Positions 1-12,179 of a stretch of 64,000 bases of DNA are shown in pieces. How positions within the stretch are numbered: the first letter of the stretch is position 1; every line of letters starts with the position of its first letter. Source of the stretch: Chlorops oryzae (taxonomy: Eukaryota > Arthropoda > Insecta > Diptera > Chloropidae). The notes below the pieces were generated by a model, which worked only from the letters and a program-made list of their open reading frames with translations, did no database searches and was not told the DNA's origin. The stretch spans positions 3,909,688 to 3,973,687 of the forward strand of contig CM035808.1 of the NCBI GenBank assembly GCA_020466095.1, read 5' to 3'. Made by a program: the position numbers and the translations under genes.

Positions 1-250
1 CAAAATTCTTAGAATTTTTCACTTATTCTATATATAAATATTTTCAAACTGATTACAACTACTCCTTTTTGGACCAGTTTGGAACTAGACCATAACTAGA
101 CTAGTTGTAATCAGTTTTTTGTAAAATTTTTTGTGCCAAAATTCTTAGATTTTTTCACTCATTCTAAGAGTTTTGGGGCTAAAAATTTTTCAAAATTTTG
201 TTTACGGCTAGTCTATTTTGGACTAGTTTGAAACTAGACCCAATTATTAA
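1..250. repeat. short repeats at window edge, AT-rich
   Basis: The segment holds a perfect 16-bp inverted pair, AAACTGATTACAACTA at 46-61 and its reverse complement at 102-117. The phrase around 'caaaattcttag' occurs at 2 and again near 138, and 'ggaccagtttggaactagac' near 71 recurs in changed form near 219. This looks like the end of a decayed repeat. No coding signal is visible. Confidence 0.5.
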
Positions 251-1053
251 GAAGTTCTTAATAAGAACATTTACCGGAGGACCGTCCTTTCATCTTAGAG
301 AATCTCATATTTATGAAGATATTTGAACATTTTAAATGAAAGCCTTATTGGATTTGACAAGCTCCACTGCTTGACCGAGTCCATAGGTGCTAATAATAAT
401 AAATCAAATTTATATATGCCTCAAAAATTGCTAAAACAATTTTATTCCAATGAAAGAAATTAATATGAAATTCTACGATAAAATTGAAATTTATATTAGT
501 AAAACAAAGAAGCAAATTCCATTGAAAGGCCTTCAAAATACTGCAAATTATAATCGTGTTTTCTTGAATTTATTTTAATTTTTTTTTATTTAATTCTATT
601 CGAATGATTTCAAAGATATTACAATAAATATTATTACTATAGTTTTTGTTGTAAACAATATTAAAAAATAAATAATATTGTAAGTATTAATATCATAACA
701 AAGTTATAGATTACTTTCAGGTTTTAAACTAATCAATGAAATATTTTACAATTTAGGAATACAAATAGTTTCAGTGAAATGATTTGAATTTCGCAAGCAA
801 GAAAATTTATTTTTTTTAAATTATATATATCAATTAAGTGCTGAAGAAAAAAAAATTCCTTCTATTAAGAAGGATAAAACAATTGGTTTTAAGAAGCGAT
901 AGAATTAATTTTTTTTTTTCTATTATTGATTATATTTTCTTTACTTTAAAAATTGCAATTGTGACTTTGGTATCTCTGTTATTCGTGTTGTTGCTAATTT
1001 CAACTTTAAACTTGTCTTGGAATCAATTTTTCTTTCTTTCTTATTTTTTTCAG

Positions 1054-1505
1054 TCAAAATTGTTCGTTTTGTGTGAGGCTACGGTCTTCCGGTGCTAAGA
1101 GGCTTCACTGGGAGTCAATTCTTTTACTACCGACTGGCGGCACTGGCGGTCACTGCATTGCTTCAAAAAACATGCAGAGAAATTCCTCATGAATGGGAGA
1201 CTTTTCCAAAAGGAACTCCCCCTAAAAACGGACAACCTCTGAAGGCGGACTTTAACTAGAAAAACATCTCTTACAAGCGCAAATCTCTCTCATAAACGGA
1301 ATATGGTTCAATGTGGATACTAATGTCATCGCCAGAATCTTGTCTCCATTCAAATCCAATTATAAACTGTTGGTTTCTTCTGTTTCTGGAATTATTTTTC
1401 CTGCTCCCTGAATCTAGAGAGATTAGCCCGCACGTCACCGCCATCGTCAATAATTATTGTTAGAAAATCACTTCATACGGTTTAAATAATCAATCCGCAT
1501 TTAAG
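1054..1505 (+). ncRNA. possible plus-strand non-coding exon
   Basis: The segment is bounded by a strong acceptor (pyrimidine-rich tract ending tttttttcag at 1053) and a perfect donor (AAG|gtaagtgg at 1505/1506). It is richer in G+C than its surroundings. All three plus frames carry stops, so if it is an exon it is untranslated or belongs to a long non-coding RNA running antisense to the septin gene. No partner exon was recognised. It could also be a chance pairing of splice-like signals. Confidence 0.25.
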
Positions 1506-1918
1506 GTAAGTGGTGATTAAAATTTCTTTCTTTCTCTAATCGTTAATCATTGTTAATATTTTGATTTGAAATTTGTGATTATTAATCATAAGGATTGGGC
1601 AGTGATTGTAAAATAATCGGGATTGTTTCTACTTAATGGAAAAATCTAAATTAATTTTTTTTTAATTGAAAAATAGTCGAGATGAAATTGAATATTTTTG
1701 ATTTATTTTAACAATTTAAATTTCTATTAAAATTAAATCAAAATTACTTAATTCCGAATTAACGAAATTTAATGGGGATAATTTTTTGATTTTTTTTCGA
1801 ACATTTTTAAGTACATTTAAGCACTGTATTGATGCTTAGAACACTTCTTTTTTCCATGGAGAAAAATGTCTAGCGAAAAAAAAGCTCTCGAGGAATATTC
1901 ATTTAGAAAAGGAAAAGT

Positions 1919-2308
1919 ATATCGTCGGCTTAGAGTGTAAACCTGCTAACTAACAATTTCAAAACTTTACAGGGTAAACAAAAAACACTTTTTTTCAAGT
2001 CTTCAAAGTAGGGAAGGAGACCCAAAATATGGATGGTTTATTTTGTTCCTATATGAAGTCTCTTCTATATTCGATTCTGTGCATCATACAAAGTCTACTT
2101 GGAGTCACTTGTTGGTGTTAGCTGTGAACTTTGACCACAGTTGGACTTGGCAGTTTTACTCATCACCAATTTCTCCGTATTTAGAATTTGAAATTAAAAA
2201 TGATTTTTTGCCTGACGATGCAGTGTGCTTTTTTCTTTCGAATGACATCGAAAAGTCGGAATCGGTTAAAAGTGGACTTAGCAGGTTTACACTTTAAGCC
2301 GACGATAT
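1919..2308. mobile_element. 390-bp MITE with 31-bp TIRs
   Basis: The ends at 1919-1949 and 2278-2308 are reverse complements over 31 bp with one mismatch (outer part ATATCGTCGGCTTA). The 84-codon open frame inside at 2043-2297 ends within the right TIR and resembles nothing I know. I call this a non-autonomous DNA transposon; no clear target-site duplication is seen. Confidence 0.75.
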
Positions 2309-2339
2309 GTTAATCATTCATTAAATGATCACTATTTAA

Positions 2340-2977
2340 GGGGGTCTTCTCATTGAGCAACTTTTTTTTTCGACTTTTTTTTTTTTTGCATTTATTTATA
2401 GCTTGGGTAGTTGTGAATATGCCTCTAAAAGGATTTTTTGAAATTCAAAATAGTTTAGAGGATATAGCCTTCTTTGTCGAGCAAGATCTGCGCAAAAACG
2501 AGTAATTTTTGCGTTGCTTCAAACTTTAAACGCGTTTATCTCGAAACCACGTTTTTCGAACTGGCGGCCATGATATCTCCAGTTCAACTGAACCGATTTT
2601 CATGAAACAAAGTGTAATCGACGCAGAATTGTCACCATTCTCGGGTGAACCTCGACCATAATTTTAAAAAAATTTTTACTATTTTTTTTTTACACTAAAC
2701 TACAAAAAAAAAAGCCCGAAATTGAATTTTTTTTTTGAATGGCCGCCATTTTGTCAAAAAAAATCACAAAATTAAGCTTGAGGTTCACCCGAGAGTTACA
2801 TCTATACTGATTATAACCCCGTTTTTTTTTCCATTTCGGACGCTCCGGAGACCCGGAATCGTGGCACCTTTTTTTTCACCACCAACTTTGAAGTCTCATT
2901 ACTTTTTGAACAGCCCACGTATCGAGGCAAAAAAAATTTTTTATTTACTTTGAACCTTTTGTAATGAGAAGACCCCC
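2340..2977. mobile_element. TTAA-flanked TIR element, copy 1
   Basis: Ends are GGGGGTCTTCTCATT and its reverse complement, flanked on both sides by TTAA (2336-2339 and 2978-2981). A second copy in opposite orientation is at 40574-41309, and a decayed one ends near 10674. TTAA targets are typical of piggyBac-like elements, but the G-run terminus is not the usual one, so the superfamily is uncertain. The open frames inside are shared between copies simply because the DNA is shared. Confidence 0.75.
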
Positions 2978-3754
2978 TTAAAAGGTCTGGGAGGAATAAG
3001 CGTAATGTAGGAGAGGAAGTCTGATGTGAGTTTTGCAAGACTACTCAATTGATTGCTTATGTTATGTTATATTGCTCTGTCTTCAAGAATGTTCATGTTT
3101 GAAAATTCAAAGAAGGAAATCCTTTTCTCGAAAATCTAATATTTTCTTTACTTTGTCGAACAATTTTGACTGCCATTTTTCTTCGCACTTCCAAAACGAT
3201 TGAATCATCGACTTTGAAGTTCTCTCGTTTTTTTTTTTTGTCAATTTTCTTGATGCCTTCACTTAAGACACAACAATTTTAACTCGTTTGCTACAAATTC
3301 TTAACTGGAGACTTTTTTTTTTTTTTTTTTTAATTTACCTACAAAATTGTTGAACTGTAAAAAAATGTGCTATCGCTGAACTAGGTTTTAAAATTCAATA
3401 ATATTATTGCTTCTGGTGTGATTTATTCAAACCGATGAACTTTGGTCAAATTGATTGATGAAACGTTTTTTCTCGTTGTTCGTTTTTGCCTTCACTATTT
3501 TCTATGCATTAACATTAAATTGTTTTCTTTCTTATTTTTTAATTCTTCTTCTACGAGTAGGAAAGGCTCATTGGGCTTTGCTAAAAAAAAACATTTCGAA
3601 ATATGACGTCATTTGTTGTGCGTGCGTGGAAGTTGAGTCTATATTATAGGTATGCATATTTGTATGTATTTTTTTTTTTTTTTTGTTAAAGTTAAATTTC
3701 TCTTAAAGAATTGTTGAAGTTGAAAGTACGGCCAAAGCCTAAACTTCTAAATGG

Positions 3755-5096
3755 CTAAACATCAATAACACTATCGTTTTTCTTATTCATTTCCATCATA
3801 TGCGTTTGCTTGAGCTTTTCCTGCATTTGCGTGAGCATATCCTGCATGCGACGTATCTCTTCGTCCTTTTGCAGCAAGAGACGATCAGTCTCGGAAATGG
3901 CAGCATCAAAACCATTCTGTGAGCTTATCGAGTCGCGCTTTAATTTACCTCGCTCTCGCAGAGCGTGCTGTGATATTTGCGAAATGCATTGAGCACGAAA
4001 ATTCTCATAATGAACGTCCTGAGTTGTGTCTGCGCGGGAGAGAATAGAACATATTTTTTAAAAAGATTTTTTTTTTATTAAATAAATTACTGCCTCGCAC
4101 CTTTCAAGTCCTGCATGTGTGTGGAAATGAGGAAAGTACGTAATTTAATGAAATCACTGTGTTCGGGATCTTCGACATCGACGACACCCCAAGGATACTG
4201 TCGTCCTCGGACTTTTTTGCCAGCAATTTCAAGTATCGTATTGCTACCGACGACTGCGAACGGTATCGATGCCTTCATTTCGCGATCCTGCTGCTTGAAT
4301 TCCTCATCCTCATCTGAATCACATTCGGGGAATTGATACAGCTGTATGTGATTCTCCTCAAGATCGTGCAATATACGTTCCTTCAGCTTCTTCACCTCGT
4401 TCTTGGTTAGGCAATCCGCCTTCCCAATTACGAGCACAATATTCACTTTGCGATGCAATCGACGAATGAGGTCCAAATCCATTTGACGTAAACTGCAAAC
4501 AAACACAAACATTTATGATTAAATCTTTGGAGGAATGTAAAAAAAAAAAAACAAATTCTACCTATGGCCCCATGGAGGTACGAAATACAAACAACAGTGA
4601 ACACGATTGTCCTGAATATTGCGTCGATTTAGTCCGCTCTCATCGGTGAAATACTGACGAAACTGTTAACAAAAAAAAAACCCCCCCGATGAATTACATT
4701 CAACAATCGATTGAAGGAGTTCGGTGGAATATACCTGTTCATCGATGTACGCGGTGCAGACACGCCAACTGTCCTCGCAGTTTATACCGTCACCGAAACC
4801 GGGCGTATCGACGACAGTTAATCGTAAGCGAACGCCTCGCTCCTCGATATCCATCGTTTTCTTTTCGACTTTTGTGGTCTTCTCCAGCCTCTCTTCGACA
4901 TTCGGAATGACGCGATTCTTATAGAGATCACCGAGAAATAGACTGTTGACGAGCGTCGATTTTCCCAGACCCGATTCACCAACAACCATCAATGTGAAGT
5001 CGAAACCACGTTTGACCGACTTTCGATGAACTTGTTCTGGGAGGGTTGCGAAGCCAATGTAACCATCGCGGTCTTTATCGAACGATGGCGTTTTCG
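3755..5096 (-). CDS. Sep4: Septin 4-like GTPase, four conserved exons
   Basis: This is the septin body: a GTP-binding subunit of cortical filaments used in cytokinesis and membrane organisation. Exons on the minus strand are 5096-4735, 4662-4562, 4492-4101 and 4029-3755 (stop TAG), with introns of 72, 69 and 71 nt that all have GT-AG ends and joining phases. The product runs from '[15 protein letters not shown]' through the basic stretch [13 protein letters not shown]-loop GESGLGKST, switch motif DTPGFG, G4 motif GKAD and the septin unique element ([26 protein letters not shown]), ending in a short heptad-rich tail ([17 protein letters not shown]). It is closest, from memory, to fly Septin 4 rather than Sep1, Sep2 or peanut. 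The first base pair of exon 5096 completes a codon begun upstream, so the start lies in one of the upstream exons listed separately. Confidence 0.95.
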
Positions 5097-5639
5097 CTGC
5101 AAAACAAAAAGCAAATCTTATGTGAATCATTTTTCATTCAAGGTTTATCAAAAACGCCGTTTATCAGGATGCAATTCTCTTCTCAATGTTGCTAATGTCC
5201 TACTCTCGGTCTATATCATCATTTTTAAGGGAAAACAGATAGATAGAAACAGATAGAACAAATCGATTTGAGATAAAAGGCGACTGCTTTCGGTATTTAT
5301 TTCTTTCATTTGTTTATGTAATTTTCTTTCGCATAGTTTCTTGAAGGCAGAATATGCCGGGTGGGCAAAAAAGTTGTTGAACTGCCGGAACCGATTGAAT
5401 TACATCAGGCTAAACATAAACAAATAATGCTCTATGTGATCGGCTTCAAAGGGAGACCTTCTCAAGCCATTTTTTGTTTATTCTGCGCGATTGATTTTCT
5501 TGATTGTTTTCATTTTTATTGATGGAGAGAATTTTCACATTTTTATGTGATGAACTACGATTGCCGCTGATCGGCCAGAATTGCTTGAATCTAAGAAAAA
5601 TGATAAAATATGACCTATACTTCGTCCGTCCTTTCTCGT

Positions 5640-5800
5640 TATATCTCATTGACAAGCGGATAAAATTCGGGCTCTGTGCAATTGAGAACCAATTGCAACT
5701 CCAACCCCAAAGCAAAACCAACAAAATCTGGAAATTCTATATGAAATTTTGGTCGATTTTAATTCCGATTTCTTCAGCTTTCGGATTCGAGTACATGCCT
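5640..5800. repeat. decayed relative of the 33.4-35.3 kb TIR element
   Basis: Phrases such as 'gacaagcggataaaatt', 'gttttaattccgat'-like and 'gctttcggattc' match 35160-35300 in the same order. Only one side of that element is recognisable here, so this is an old, truncated copy. Confidence 0.5.
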
Positions 5801-6252
5801 GAATATTCCCCGGTAATTTTTTCCCTTGAATTTTTTTCCATGTGGAAAACGGATGTGTTCTAAACTTCATTAACAAGGAGAATTTTATTAGTAGGGGTCT
5901 TCCCTTAAACGTGTATTTGCCTCGAAAACTTCGAAAAATCGTAAATCAAGAAGGCTTAGAAATTAATGAACGAAATTTTGTATGAAAAATTTTACACTTT
6001 TACGATTTTTCAATCTTTTCACTTTTAAGGGAATACCCTAAGTATATTCTTAAAAAATTTCGAAATTCTTACTCTTCTTATATTCACTTCTCTAATGCCC
6101 TTAGAAGGGTAGGAGGATTTGTTTCGAACCCGAGAATATTTCAAATCGGGCCCTACTCGATCGTGAGACCTACTCTTAAACCATGACCATTGTCTTCGAA
6201 GAAACATTTCTAAGAAATTCCAACACTGCCCGAAGAAACTCAAGTGTTTCAC

Positions 6253-6384
6253 TAGGCCTATTCACGAGACCTCGGTATCGTGGCAAAAGTGCAAAAGTGG
6301 AAGATTTTCCCATAAAAGTTGTTGTTGGAAGCCTAACTAAATTTTTACACTTGCAACGATACCGAGGTCTCGTGAATAGGCCTA
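6253..6384. mobile_element. 132-bp hairpin MITE with perfect 29-bp TIRs
   Basis: 6253-6281 and 6356-6384 are exact reverse complements over 29 bp (starting TAGGCCTATTCACGAG), and pairing continues with mismatches for about 8 bp more. The spacer is about 74 bp. A transcript would fold into a long hairpin. Confidence 0.8.
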
Positions 6385-6458
6385 CTGTTTTTTTTTTCCA
6401 AGGATAAAACTCCCTAAATCCCTTTTTGCCTTGTCAGATTATTCAGAAAAGAAAATAT

Positions 6459-7195
6459 TGCAACAGTGATTACATATTATTTTCATAGTTCGGAACCATT
6501 TGCGTTTCATTGAAAAATTTCGTGCATACCCCGAAGGGTGATTTTGCGTTTTTTCTTCCGATTTTTGGTAAAAATTGTCCAACTTTGCAGCGGCAAAACG
6601 GTATCAAGTATTGCTCGGATACAGTTTGTGTGTATGAAGAAGTTGTTTAGTTATAACCTTTCTATATTTGCATCAAAAAATTTTGATAAAATGTTTATTG
6701 CCTTGGGAGCTATAGGCCATACAATATAAAATATGATAAAAAAAAAACACTTCAAATTTTAGGAATTTTCGCAATTTTCACCTACTAGATAGGGTTTTTT
6801 CGGATCGGTTTGTACTAAAACTATTTAAAATAAGTTCAGAGCTATAAATTGTGATGCGAAGGAAATTAAAATATTGAACGGATTACGAGATATAGCCATA
6901 AGTAAGTGAGTAATTTAATTCTCGGCCCCACTTTTTGAAGTCTATTTTAAAAAAATGTAGAGGTGACTTGACAAAACTGAGTATGAGGCGTTGTTATACC
7001 CAACGAACACTTTCAAAAACAGTCGTTAAATTTTTGTTTACAAAATCGTGTCGCACTGTGTTATATACAGATCTTTGATCAATGAGTTTATGAATAAGGG
7101 TTTTTAAGGTACCGATTACCACGCCCTCATATCCAATTTGCAGAAATATCGTTAAGGGCCTTATTTCAATACAATATACCTTACGCACTGTGTAA
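6459..7195 (+). repeat. dispersed repeat family H, copy 1
   Basis: It begins 'gcaacagtgattacatatt' and ends 'cgcactgtgtaat'. The same text, diverged, is at 24827-25440 in the same orientation and at 31722-32405 inverted. No coding capacity and no clear TIRs are seen, so class is unknown. Confidence 0.7.
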
Positions 7196-7303
7196 TAGGT
7201 ATGTTCCCGTACTGCACGAAACTGCCCAAGTTTGCCCAATTTTCATACAGTTTTCACAAAAATTGGTCAGTTTCGTGCAACAGACAGACTGGGAACAGAC
7301 CTA
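7196..7303. mobile_element. 108-bp MITE
   Basis: The ends are TAGGTATGTTCCC (7196) and GGGAACAGACCTA (to 7303), with a second paired block GCACGAAACTG / CAGTTTCGTGC inside. It abuts the right end of repeat H copy 1. Confidence 0.65.
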
Positions 7304-7657
7304 ATTTAATATGGCATCACACCAAAGGGTTAGTAAAAAAAAAAAATAAATACAATCCCTTCCAGCATTGCAGTTGGAATCCGGCAAAGTATTTTACCAC
7401 AAAGGAAGCGCGTGCCTCCGAGCTACCTTCTTACATTTTCATCCTTCTGTTTATGTCCTTGTGTAAACAAAATGCAACCGAGCTGCAGTTGATTAAGCAT
7501 CTTAAGTGTTAAGGTGTAGGGTTGAAGGGTGCCTTTGAATGGCTGCACGTGCTTTTTTTGAAATTTTTTTTTGCCGCAATAATAAAAACAAAAGGGAGTA
7601 ACTTGATAAGATCTGTTGAATTGCATCGAACGGAATACTATAAAAATGGTTTATATT

Positions 7658-7684
7658 GTATGTATGTATGTATGTATGTATGGA
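7658..7684 (+). repeat. (TATG)n microsatellite
   Basis: About seven tandem TATG units, followed by a short TG-rich run. Confidence 0.9.
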
Positions 7685-7918
7685 TGTGTGTGTTTCTGTA
7701 TGTGTGTCCGAGTATTGGCATATGTAGGCCACACAGTTGAGAGTCGTTCATTCACTCTGCCCCCGGCTTTTTTTGTATATTTGAAATAAGAAGAAGAAGA
7801 AAGCTATACTATATCACATTGGGTGGTCCAAATACCCAAAACGGAGCGGAGCATTGAACTCGGAATCGGGAAATTTTTTATAGGAAAATGTATACGAAGA
7901 TTTTTCTTTGTGACTTAC

Positions 7919-8500
7919 ACATTGCCTCAAACAATCAATTCAGCCGCGAATTGCAAGAAAATATTTTATTTTTCTTTTTTTTTTTGGGTGTTGTTATCCT
8001 GCCGTATGTATCCTTTGCGCGCAACCAGAGACTTTCCAAGCAATATACGAGGATATTTGTTAATTCACACGATTTTTTGTTTACATTTTCAAGATTTTCT
8101 TATTGTTCTAAAGAGAGAGCGATGGATTTTTTAAATGATTTTATTATTCGAAAATAAATATTTAAAATGATGGCTTTTAATAATTCTGTTTGTTGTCGTT
8201 GTATCGAAGAGACGGAACTGTTTGCTTTTTGCTTTCTAAAAGAGCACTGCTTCACAAGGTAGAGCCGCGCTCGTGATTATCCAATTGAAACCGAATGGAT
8301 TTTTTTTTTTTTTTTAATTTTTTCGCTGGTGTGGGATTTTTCTTGTTGTTGGTAATTTTTTAAAATTTTATTATTAAAAAGAAAAAATAGTTTAAATATT
8401 ATTATCTAGTTATATCGCACAATTTTTGCTCCATTAATTTAATTCGAATGAAATTGTTATTTAACTTCGGATTGCTGCTGAGCGCATGCGCTCTGCGCAC
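7919..8500 (-). other. Sep4: candidate alternative first exon of the septin gene
   Basis: On the minus strand the segment ends GGCAATGT|gtaagtca, with the donor at 7918. The ATG (7922-7920) has G at -3 and is followed by one T. Joined to the next septin exon at 5096, which starts with CG, it reads ATG TCG AAA, giving Met-Ser-Lys-Thr-Pro and then the septin body in frame (377 residues). The upstream limit is a guess: about 580 bp of presumed leader reaching toward the GC-rich palindrome at 8480. The perfect donor, exact phase and good start context support it; there is no transcript evidence. Confidence 0.45.
8480..8493. promoter_or_regulatory. NRF1/Ewg-type palindrome
   Basis: GAGCGCATGCGCTC is a perfect 14-bp palindrome containing GCGCATGCGC, the core recognised by NRF1 and its fly homologue Erect wing. 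More GCGC steps follow within 25 bp in otherwise AT-rich DNA. It lies about 560 bp upstream of the candidate septin start at 7922 and could mark that promoter. Confidence 0.35.
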
Positions 8501-10129
8501 CGATTGCGCTCTGTGACTATTTTCTTTTCTCTTCCTTCTCATTTCTAATGCTCTTAAGCGATTGTTTGTCAAATGTTTCATTCTTACGACTAAATTGAGT
8601 TCGGGCGAGAGAACTCAACCCCGGTGGTTTTTTTTTTTTTTTTTTGGGTGATGACAAAAGAATTTGTCAGAAACTTCCCTTATCATGAACAAAGGATATT
8701 CGTGATTGTGACATTTTCGGAAGAGTTTTGTAGTTTTTTTTTGGAAACTGAAACTGGAAGCGGAGGCAAAGAAGAGTGAACCGTAAAGAGAGGAGGGGGA
8801 AAATCAACATATCCATGACGTTAAATGGGAAGTTCTATGGTTGTTACACTTTTCAGGGTGAACGATAGTTTTCTAAAGGACATTATTGCGGGTCGGCGAA
8901 GGCATGGTGCGTTGGGGTAGTTATTGGAATGCAGCTCTCTCTATTGAGATAATATCGCAAAGGAGATCGCAATTATATTTTGGGACAATTTTCCGCATGT
9001 ACTTATGTACATTTGCCAAAATTTGTATGAAATCGGGAGCATGAATGGGTTAAGGAAAATAGTGTTGTGAAAAAAAGTCGAAAAATGATAACGCCAAGTT
9101 AACGATATATATTTCACTGGGAAATATTCTCAAAATCTCGGATTAACCCATTCTCGACCATTGTACCAATTTGGGTATTTGTTTCTAATTCCTGAAAAAT
9201 TTCCCTTAATTTTGTTTGTCTTCTCTTTATTTTTGTTTGTATTCCCAATATTCAGTAAATCAAGGGTTTTCTTCATTAAAAATTTTTGACTTTAATTTGG
9301 CCCTAATGGGGTTAAATGGGGAGCAAAATAAATTTTTATTTTTTGAGGAATTATTCCTTTTATTGAATTGCTAATTGTAATGAATATAAACAGGACCCGA
9401 TCCAGCGTTTTTGCCTCTCTGGAGATAAAAAAATGTATGCCATTTATGCCGCCCCTATGATGGTACCGAAGGGGCCACTATTTTGCACTATCTATGGATG
9501 TGAAATTGTCGCTTCCCATAGCGGCACTCTGGGCATTTGCTCGGCTTTCCACATTAAATCGAGACCCATAATTGAAACTCTAAAAAATTTTTAATAGGCT
9601 TAGGTTGTTGTTTCTTTGGCGGAGTGTTTTATGGACCTATTTTAAAGAAAAATCCTGACAGAAAACGAAAAGCTTTCAATTTGATTTTTTAATGTGTTAG
9701 GGCAGTTAAATAACGTTTAGGCTACTCGTTTAATGCTCAAAACAATAAGTCAAAACGTGTTTACATGCGCATGTCGTTTGTCATTTCAGTGGTATCTTTG
9801 TTTAGTCAACGTGAAAATGATAAAATGAATTTACGGACTATGAACAGTATTAAATGGTCGTTCTCAAATTGTTGGGAAAACTCACATTTTTGTAAATTTG
9901 AATTCAATATTCGGTGCCATTAAATAATGACCTCAATCGAATTTTATCGTTATAGCAGATTTATCTTGTTAGTAGTTCGTTAAATAAAACAGAAACGTTT
10001 TATTGTATGAAAAAAGTGAAAAATTATATTGGTTTTACGCTATAAAATCGGTGAAATTGCTAACGGATATACGGCATTTGTAATTATTATGGTCAGTTGA
10101 ATGGAGTAAAAAAAAATGTTTTTTAGTGT

Positions 10130-10678
10130 TGAAAGTTAAAAGTCTCGCCGCCAAATAATGTTAAAAAAAAGGGTAGTGCTGTTGCCACGATTCCAGGTCT
10201 CCAAGTAGTCCGAAATGAAAAAGAAAAACGGGACTATAATCAGTATAAATGTCATCCAAATAATGTTGGATTTTTGTTTTTATAAAATCGCGGCCATTGA
10301 AAAATGACCCATCGATTTCGGGTATATTTTTTTGTAGTTCAGTGTAAAAAAAAATAGTAAAAAAATTTGTTAAAAATTATGATTGAGGTTCACGCTATAA
10401 TGGTGACAATTCTGCTCGGATTCCACTTTGTTTCATTAAAATCGGTCCAGTTGAACTGGAGAAAAAAAAAAGTGGTTTCGAGATAAACGCGTTTAAAGTT
10501 TGAAGCACCGCAAAAATTACTCGTTTTAGCGCAGACCTTGCTCGACAAAGAGGGCTAAATCTTCTAATCTATTTCGAATTTCAAAAAATCCTTTTAGCAC
10601 GATATTCTCAAATATCCAAGCTATAAAAAAAAAGCAAAAAAAGTCAAAAGATGTTTTGCTCAATGAGACAACCCCTTA
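10130..10678. mobile_element. decayed TTAA-flanked element, copy 3
   Basis: The right end reads 'gctcaatgagacaaccccttaaa', a diverged form of the terminus at 41309. Inner phrases (cgcgtttaaagtttgaagc, cagaccttgctcgacaaag) match 2470-2560 inverted. The left boundary is approximate. Confidence 0.6.
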
Positions 10679-10869
10679 AAGCATAAATCTTAAAGACATT
10701 TTTCAGCGGAAATTATATTTTTAGTTTTTCTTCCGTATTTTCGGGATTAAATTTTCAAATTTGAAGTGCCAAAACTATATTCAGGAGAGCTCAGATAAAA
10801 TTTATGTGCTCCAGGGAATTGTTTAGTTTCATTTTTCCTTCAGTTTAATGAATGAGGTTTAGAAGCTAC

Positions 10870-11075
10870 GGGTCAAAAAGAGTGAAACAAGGGTGGATGG
10901 AGTTTTTTCGGATCAGTTACTGCTGTAGTTCTTTCCTCCATATTTAAGGCTAATACTTCCTCATAGGCGGGAAAATGAAATATTGAAAGGTGTACGAGAT
11001 ATAGCCATGAGAGACGGCGCAACTTAATTCTCGACCATATTTTTCGAGATCGATTTGAAGTTGACCTGTTGCCAA
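10870..11075. repeat. decayed repeat T relative
   Basis: Phrases such as 'gagacggcgcaacttaattctcg' in parts and 'cggatcagttactgc' resemble the repeat at 46335-46630 and 47971-48276. It is strongly diverged. Confidence 0.45.
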
Positions 11076-12112
11076 TCTAGCACAATCAAATATAGGAATT
11101 ATCTTCATTTAGCAAGGAATTTCAAAACTACAGTCAAAGTTTTGTTAACAGAAATGAGCATAATTTTTATCAATAATATCTTATACCATTAGAGGAACTA
11201 ACAGAAAAAGTTCTCTGTTCTTATCATATTTATATGGTGTAAAATCCTCATGCAAATATATAATAAGGGGAACTACTGTTTAACATTGATTTGAAATTAA
11301 AATTGAGATCAAACAACATTGAAAGCGACTGATTAATTAGGAGCGATCTAATTGATTTTTTTCTCTGCTTTTCTTATAAAATAAATCGTCCATTGAACTG
11401 ATCAAAAATGTCTTCTAGAAGAGGTTATTTTTGTTAATTTCTTTAACAAGTCTAAGACCTCTTTCACATTCATTACCTCAAACCGCTCTGAAACAGGCCG
11501 ATTCCCTAACAAAAGAAATTCTTTGTTTATCTATTCACACCTTTGTATCGCATCTAGTTATATTAAAAATTGAGAAAAAAAAAAACTATTAAGAAAATAT
11601 TTACAATCAAGATGGAAATCATAAAATAAAAGTCCCAAAAGCAATCTCAAATAAAAAAAACCAAAGGCCCCACAAAAAAAAAGGAAAAAATAACCAAAGA
11701 ATTTCAAGAAACAATCAAAAAGCCCCAACAAAATTCCTCGTTTCTGTCAATAAAAACAAAACTGCGCATTGCACTGGCTGACAATATTTACAAATTTTAA
11801 ATTATAACAGACAACCGACCCAATGGTGAGTAAGTCAGCCAGCAAGCCAGCCGAGCAGCCAGCCACAATGATGGCATGATAGCTTCATTGGCTTTGTCTT
11901 CATAATAATGTAAATCACAGCCGCGTCAAGATAATGCGATAGAGCCGAGGAAAAGGCCGAGGAAAAACTACGCATCGCACAGTGAGAAGAAGAGCCGAGC
12001 CACAAGCAACAAAAGAAAAGTGCCAAAAGAAAATGAGGAAGCCCCCAATAGACGGAGCGCTCGGATAGGACGTGGGTGTTCTGCCGTTAATTCCATGCAA
12101 CCAGATACTCAC

Positions 12113-12179
12113 GAAGGGAACTGAGGCGCTCGAGGGACGGAAAGCGCTTCTCGAATCCAGACAACGCGACTACGAATCG
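12113..12179 (-). other. Sep4: possible alternative septin exon
   Basis: The 67-nt segment is bounded by an acceptor-like atatgacag and a donor CTTC|gtgagt on the minus strand. It is open in the frame that ends in phase 1, the phase the septin exon at 5096 needs, and would encode 22 residues ending SLERLSSL. There is no ATG in that frame, so another exon would be required upstream. The segment sits in a more GC-rich patch (about 11.8-12.2 kb). Confidence 0.15.

Noticed and set aside
2735..2953. Frame shared with 40673-40915
   Set aside because: It is shared because both lie in copies of the same TIR element; there is no sign of selection on the protein.
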